Shown here in pieces: positions 14,046-16,741 of a stretch of 16,741 nucleotides of DNA. The notes under the pieces were generated by a model, which saw only the letters and a program-made list of their open reading frames with translations, did no database searches and was not told the origin of the DNA. Location of the stretch: NCBI GenBank assembly GCA_026692885.1, contig JAPLNJ010000620.1:1-16741 (forward strand). Reading direction: 5' to 3'. The DNA is from Planctomycetota bacterium. GTDB taxonomy: Bacteria; Planctomycetota; Planctomycetia; Pirellulales; Pirellulaceae. A program made the translations under genes and the position numbers. The number at the start of each line of letters is the position of its first letter. The stretch's first letter is position 1.

Positions 14046-15869
14046 GTGTTCACTCGACCAACCAGGATGCGGAATGTCTCGGGTCTGGTGGTGATCTTAG
14101 TCGCCAGCGCCAGTGGCGCGGAGAAGACGGCCAGCCCGCGGCCAGCGGGCAAGCCTGGGGGCGCTGAACCTGCGGGGCGGCAGCGTCTCTCGCTCGATCA
14201 GGGCTGGCGATTCCACCAGGGCGATATTCCGTTTCCGGTCATTACCGGACACGACGCGTCCTACGCCAGCGCTAAGGCCGGCAAGGCCTGGGGTGCGGCC
14301 GCGCCGGAGTACGACGACTCGGCGTGGCGCGAACTCGATCTTCCGCACGATTGGGCGGTGGAAGGGCCCTTCGATGAGCGGGAGAACATAGCGCAAGGCT
14401 ACCGCCCGCGCGGCATCGGCTGGTATCGGCGCCAGTTCCGGCTCGATCCGGTCGATCGCAGCCAACGTCTCGAACTTCAATTCGATGGCGTGGCCACGCA
14501 TTGCACGGTGTGGGTCAACGGCACGGTCGTGCATCGTAACTGGTGTGGCTACACGTCGTTCTACCTGGACGTCACGCCGTTGGCCCAATACGGTGATAAG
14601 CTGAACACGATCGCCGTCCGCGTGGATGCCAACGCGATGGAAGGCTGGTGGTACGAAGGTGCGGGCCTGTACCGGCACACGTGGCTGGTGAAGCGCCAGC
14701 CGGTGCATCTGATGACCGACGGCGTCTATGCGCATCCGGTGCGTGCGGCGGATGGTTCGTGGTCGCTACCGGTCGAGGCCACCCTGGGAAACTCCGGTCG
14801 CGACCCGGCGGCGGTCGAAGTTGAGGTCACTCTCGCCGATCCGTCAGGGCAGGAAGTCGCGCGCGCCGCAACGCCGACGACGGTGCCCGCGCTCGATCAG
14901 GCCATCGCCAAATTGGCGGTGCCGGTTGCCGCGCCGAAGCTCTGGTCGGTGGCCTCGCCGTCTTTGTACCGGGTTCGCACCGTCGTCCTTCAGAACGGTA
15001 AGGCAGTGGACGAATCCCGGACCAACTGCGGCTTCCGCACGATTCGGTTCGACCCCGAGCAGGGGTTCTTCCTGAACGATCAACCGCTCAAGCTGAAGGG
15101 CGTCTGCAACCATCAGGACCACGCGGGCGTGGGCGTCGCCGTTCCGGATGCGCTGTGGGAATTCCGCCTGCGCAGGCTGCGCGAGATGGGAGTCAACGCC
15201 TTGCGCTGTTCGCACAACCCGCCGGCGGTCGAATTGCTCGACGCCTGCGATCGCCTGGGCATCCTGGTGATGGACGAGAACCGCAATTTCAACTCCAGCC
15301 CCGAGTACATGCGCCAGCTGGAGTGGCTTGTCCGACGCGACCGCAATCATCCGAGCGTCATCCTCTGGTCGGTGTTCAATGAAGAACCGATGCAAGGCAC
15401 AGAAACCGGCTACGAAATGGTACGCCGCATGGCGGCGGCGGTAAAGAAACTGGATACCACACGACCGGTCACGGCCGCCATGAATGGCGGCATGTTCAGC
15501 CCCGTCAATGTGTCGCAGGCGGTGGACGTCGTCGGGTTCAATTACCAGATCGATTCCTATGACCGATTTCACGCGGCGAATCCAAAGCTGCCGTTGACCA
15601 GTTCCGAGGACACGTCGGCCGTCATGACGCGCGGGGAATATGCCAACGACAAGACGCGGAATGTCCTCAGTTCGTACGACACCGAGCATCCGGGCTGGGG
15701 CGCCACGCATCGCGCCGCATGGAAGGCGATCGCCACGCGACCGTATCTTGCCGGCGGCTTCGTCTGGACGGGCTTCGACTACCATGGCGAACCCCAGCCA
15801 CTCAAATGGCCGTCCACCGGATCATCGTTCGGATGCCTGGATTTGTGCGGTTTTCCGCTCCACAAATAA
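14046..15869 (+). CDS. exported glycoside hydrolase family 2 beta-galactosidase-like enzyme, 3' end replaced
   Basis: The best start is GTG at 14046, nine bases after AAGGAG (14031-14036), giving a signal peptide (VSGLVVILVASASGA); the frame opens earlier but without coding character. In this numbering the product has 607 residues. The sugar-binding jelly-roll (about 45-215: LSLDQGWRF, LDLPHDWAVEGPFD, GIGWYRRQF), Ig-like domain and TIM barrel are present, with acid/base E446 (SVFNEEP) and nucleophile E521 (LTSSEDTSA). The last normal residues are SSFGCLDLCGFP; relatives continue with KTAFY or similar and then DUF4982/Ig-like domains, so 200 or more residues are missing. LHK and the stop come from foreign AT-rich DNA beginning at about 15858. 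The spacer to the GH39 gene is 128 bases. Substrate (beta-galactoside or glucuronide) is not decided. Confidence 0.85.
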   Translation: MFTRPTRMRNVSGLVVILVASASGAEKTASPRPAGKPGGAEPAGRQRLSLDQGWRFHQGDIPFPVITGHDASYASAKAGKAWGAAAPEYDDSAWRELDLPHDWAVEGPFDERENIAQGYRPRGIGWYRRQFRLDPVDRSQRLELQFDGVATHCTVWVNGTVVHRNWCGYTSFYLDVTPLAQYGDKLNTIAVRVDANAMEGWWYEGAGLYRHTWLVKRQPVHLMTDGVYAHPVRAADGSWSLPVEATLGNSGRDPAAVEVEVTLADPSGQEVARAATPTTVPALDQAIAKLAVPVAAPKLWSVASPSLYRVRTVVLQNGKAVDESRTNCGFRTIRFDPEQGFFLNDQPLKLKGVCNHQDHAGVGVAVPDALWEFRLRRLREMGVNALRCSHNPPAVELLDACDRLGILVMDENRNFNSSPEYMRQLEWLVRRDRNHPSVILWSVFNEEPMQGTETGYEMVRRMAAAVKKLDTTRPVTAAMNGGMFSPVNVSQAVDVVGFNYQIDSYDRFHAANPKLPLTSSEDTSAVMTRGEYANDKTRNVLSSYDTEHPGWGATHRAAWKAIATRPYLAGGFVWTGFDYHGEPQPLKWPSTGSSFGCLDLCGFPLHK

Positions 15870-16624
15870 GCAGAATAAGAATTTCCATTTGGTAAAGGAG
15901 CGTTCAAAGTACCTACAATTTGATTTTTATTGTTAATGCTTGAAGCTGATACGAGATATGTATTGGATGGTTTATTGTTTATCAAGTCATTTATGTTTTT
16001 CATCCCCGCCGATGATGTCCATAAGAAAGCTGTTCTTGTGTAAGCAATATTATCAAAATCAGAGGAGCCAACTACGGAACCACTATTATTAATACTGGAA
16101 GCACTGCTGTATTGTCCTCCGAGTATGCCGAGATCCTGCATGCCACTCGATGGCGTCCATAAAAATGCGTGACTCGATTGCCCTCCTGCTTCAGAAGTAC
16201 CTACCACCGAACCACTATCATTGATGCCATAGGCATAACCTCCTTTGCCGGACAGACTCCCCAGATCTTTAATCCCATCCGTTTTTGTCCATTTAAAGGC
16301 TTTGTTGTACCCCGCGAAAAAGTCAGCTGAGTACCCAACCACTTCATTCTTATTATTAATCCCAACAGCGCAGCTTCCATCAGGAGTGCCAAAGTTTTGA
16401 ATAACGCCGGAAGGGGACCATAAAGCAGCCGTGGTCCCGCCAGGCCCCCAGGTACCCCCGGATATGTAGCCAGAATCATTTATGGAATGGCTGCCATAGG
16501 CAGGAACAGAAAAACCTGAGGCACCCAGATCGTAGTAGTAATATTGCTCAGCTTTTGAGGCGTTGACTGATAACAAAAGGCTCACGGCAATAAGGATGGT
16601 AATCAATAATCCCTGGTTTTTCAT
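15779..16624 (-). CDS. HAF-repeat exported protein, 3' end replaced at the junction
   Basis: From the ATG at 16624 (GGAG seven bases upstream) the frame gives 281 residues, but only about 1-256 are native; the rest is antisense GH2 sequence. The signal peptide is clear (MKNQGLLITILIAVSLLLSV, cleavage near SKA-EQ). The mature part is built from four to five units of about 40-45 residues with the HAF pattern: AFLWTPSSGMQDLGILGG followed by SINNSGSVVG, and AFKWTKTDGIKDLGSLSG followed by GINDSGSVVG. HAF-repeat proteins are secreted and predicted to form a beta-propeller; many end in a PEP-CTERM sorting tail, which could have been lost here. Function is not known. A riboswitch and terminator precede it. 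Codon use is much AT-richer than everything to its left. Confidence 0.85.
   Translation of the reverse strand: MKNQGLLITILIAVSLLLSVNASKAEQYYYYDLGASGFSVPAYGSHSINDSGYISGGTWGPGGTTAALWSPSGVIQNFGTPDGSCAVGINNKNEVVGYSADFFAGYNKAFKWTKTDGIKDLGSLSGKGGYAYGINDSGSVVGTSEAGGQSSHAFLWTPSSGMQDLGILGGQYSSASSINNSGSVVGSSDFDNIAYTRTAFLWTSSAGMKNINDLINNKPSNTYLVSASSINNKNQIVGTLNAPLPNGNSYSAYLWSGKPHKSRHPNDDPVDGHLSGWGSPW
15853..15861. other. abrupt junction between two unrelated DNA sources
   Basis: To the left is GC-rich sequence coding for a normal GH2 barrel; to the right the base composition drops sharply and the opposite strand codes for HAF repeats. Both reading frames are interrupted at the same place: the GH2 text ends after GFP (ccg at 15855-15857), and the minus-strand HAF text ends after SAYLWS (gct at 15857-15859) and then runs into antisense GH2 codons until a chance TAG. 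Neither gene has a natural end here, which is the signature of a chimeric join. Confidence 0.85.
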
Positions 16625-16660
16625 TGACTTACTCCACAATCACAAATTAAAGCATTGAAT

Positions 16661-16697
16661 GAAAAAGCCGGACCGCCACCTATTCAGGCAACCCGGC
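16661..16697 (-). terminator. intrinsic terminator, expression platform of the GEMM riboswitch
   Basis: On the minus strand GCCGGGTTGCC (16697-16687) pairs with GGCGGTCCGGC (16677-16667) over 11 base pairs, three of them G-U, around a 9-base loop, and TTTTTC follows directly. It lies in the leader 37 bases before the HAF-repeat start, so it would stop transcription before the gene. Its 5' arm is the conserved 3' strand of the aptamer, so the two folds exclude each other. Confidence 0.8.
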
Positions 16698-16741
16698 TAT
16701 CTTCTCATCCTTGAATAGACCCGTGGCTTTCCGTCCCCGCC
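16687..16741 (-). promoter_or_regulatory. GEMM-I (c-di-GMP-I type) riboswitch aptamer, 5' part cut by the window edge
   Basis: The minus strand reads GGGACGGAAAGCCACGGGTC, then a variable hairpin, then GATAGCCGGGTTGCC. These are the central and 3' conserved blocks of the GEMM-I aptamer (GACGxAAAGCCACGGG and AGCCGGGUUGCC); the usual C of ACGCAAAGC is G here. The first conserved block, which carries the base that separates c-di-GMP from 3',3'-cGAMP sensors, lies beyond the window edge, so the ligand cannot be told. Ligand binding would hold GCCGGGTTGCC in the aptamer and block the terminator, predicting an ON switch for the HAF-repeat gene. Confidence 0.8.

Noticed and set aside
16625..16639. 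TTG start five codons upstream for the HAF-repeat protein
   Set aside because: It would overlap the ribosome site GGAG that serves the ATG at 16624.

Overview
The window reads as a metagenomic contig. Bases 1 to about 15,857 are GC-rich bacterial DNA, most like a planctomycete (or a close PVC-group relative). The clues are a hydrazine-synthase-alpha-like (HzsA-related) di-heme protein, an N,N-dimethylformamidase-like remnant, many exported carbohydrate-active enzymes scattered among palindromic repeats, and long multi-domain hybrid histidine kinases. The last ~880 bases are clearly AT-richer and carry a different kind of gene (a HAF-repeat exported protein behind a GEMM/c-di-GMP-I riboswitch), as in Geobacter-like deltaproteobacteria. 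The switch falls inside the glycoside hydrolase family 2 gene, so the right end is probably an assembly chimera or a recent illegitimate junction.

Layout. 1-212: intergenic, with a possible minus-strand leader for a gene off the left edge. 213-2744 (-): hybrid kinase, REC-PAS-GAF-PAS-HisKA-HATPase. 2745-3027: spacer with an 11-bp tandem duplication and a 131-bp MITE-like inverted-repeat element. 3028-5868 (+): exported PcRGLX/YetA-like (PL26-type) rhamnogalacturonan lyase homologue with a grafted C-terminal module. 5869-6399: gene-free, packed with palindromic repeats. 6400-9249 (+): exported HzsA-related protein with two CxxCH heme sites. 9250-9642: gene-free, with a very GC-rich hairpin and a 9-mer tandem array. 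9643-10643: two adjacent gene remnants (dimethylformamidase-like and GH28-like beta-helix), each with its middle apparently missing. 10820-15857: GH140 apiosidase-like, GH39 and GH2 genes in one direction, the first two overlapping by 4 bp. 15858-16741 (-): HAF-repeat gene, its intrinsic terminator and a partial GEMM aptamer.

How the genes fit together. The PL26-like lyase, GH140, GH39, GH2 and the GH28-like remnant all suit breakdown of branched pectin (rhamnogalacturonan I/II and apiose-bearing side chains). All except the dimethylformamidase-like remnant (Tat-like leader) begin with Sec-type signal peptides, so the work would be done in the periplasm or outside. No SusC/SusD pair, sugar transporter or dedicated sugar regulator is visible. 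The pectin assignment is inference from family membership; none of the substrates can be read from the sequence alone.
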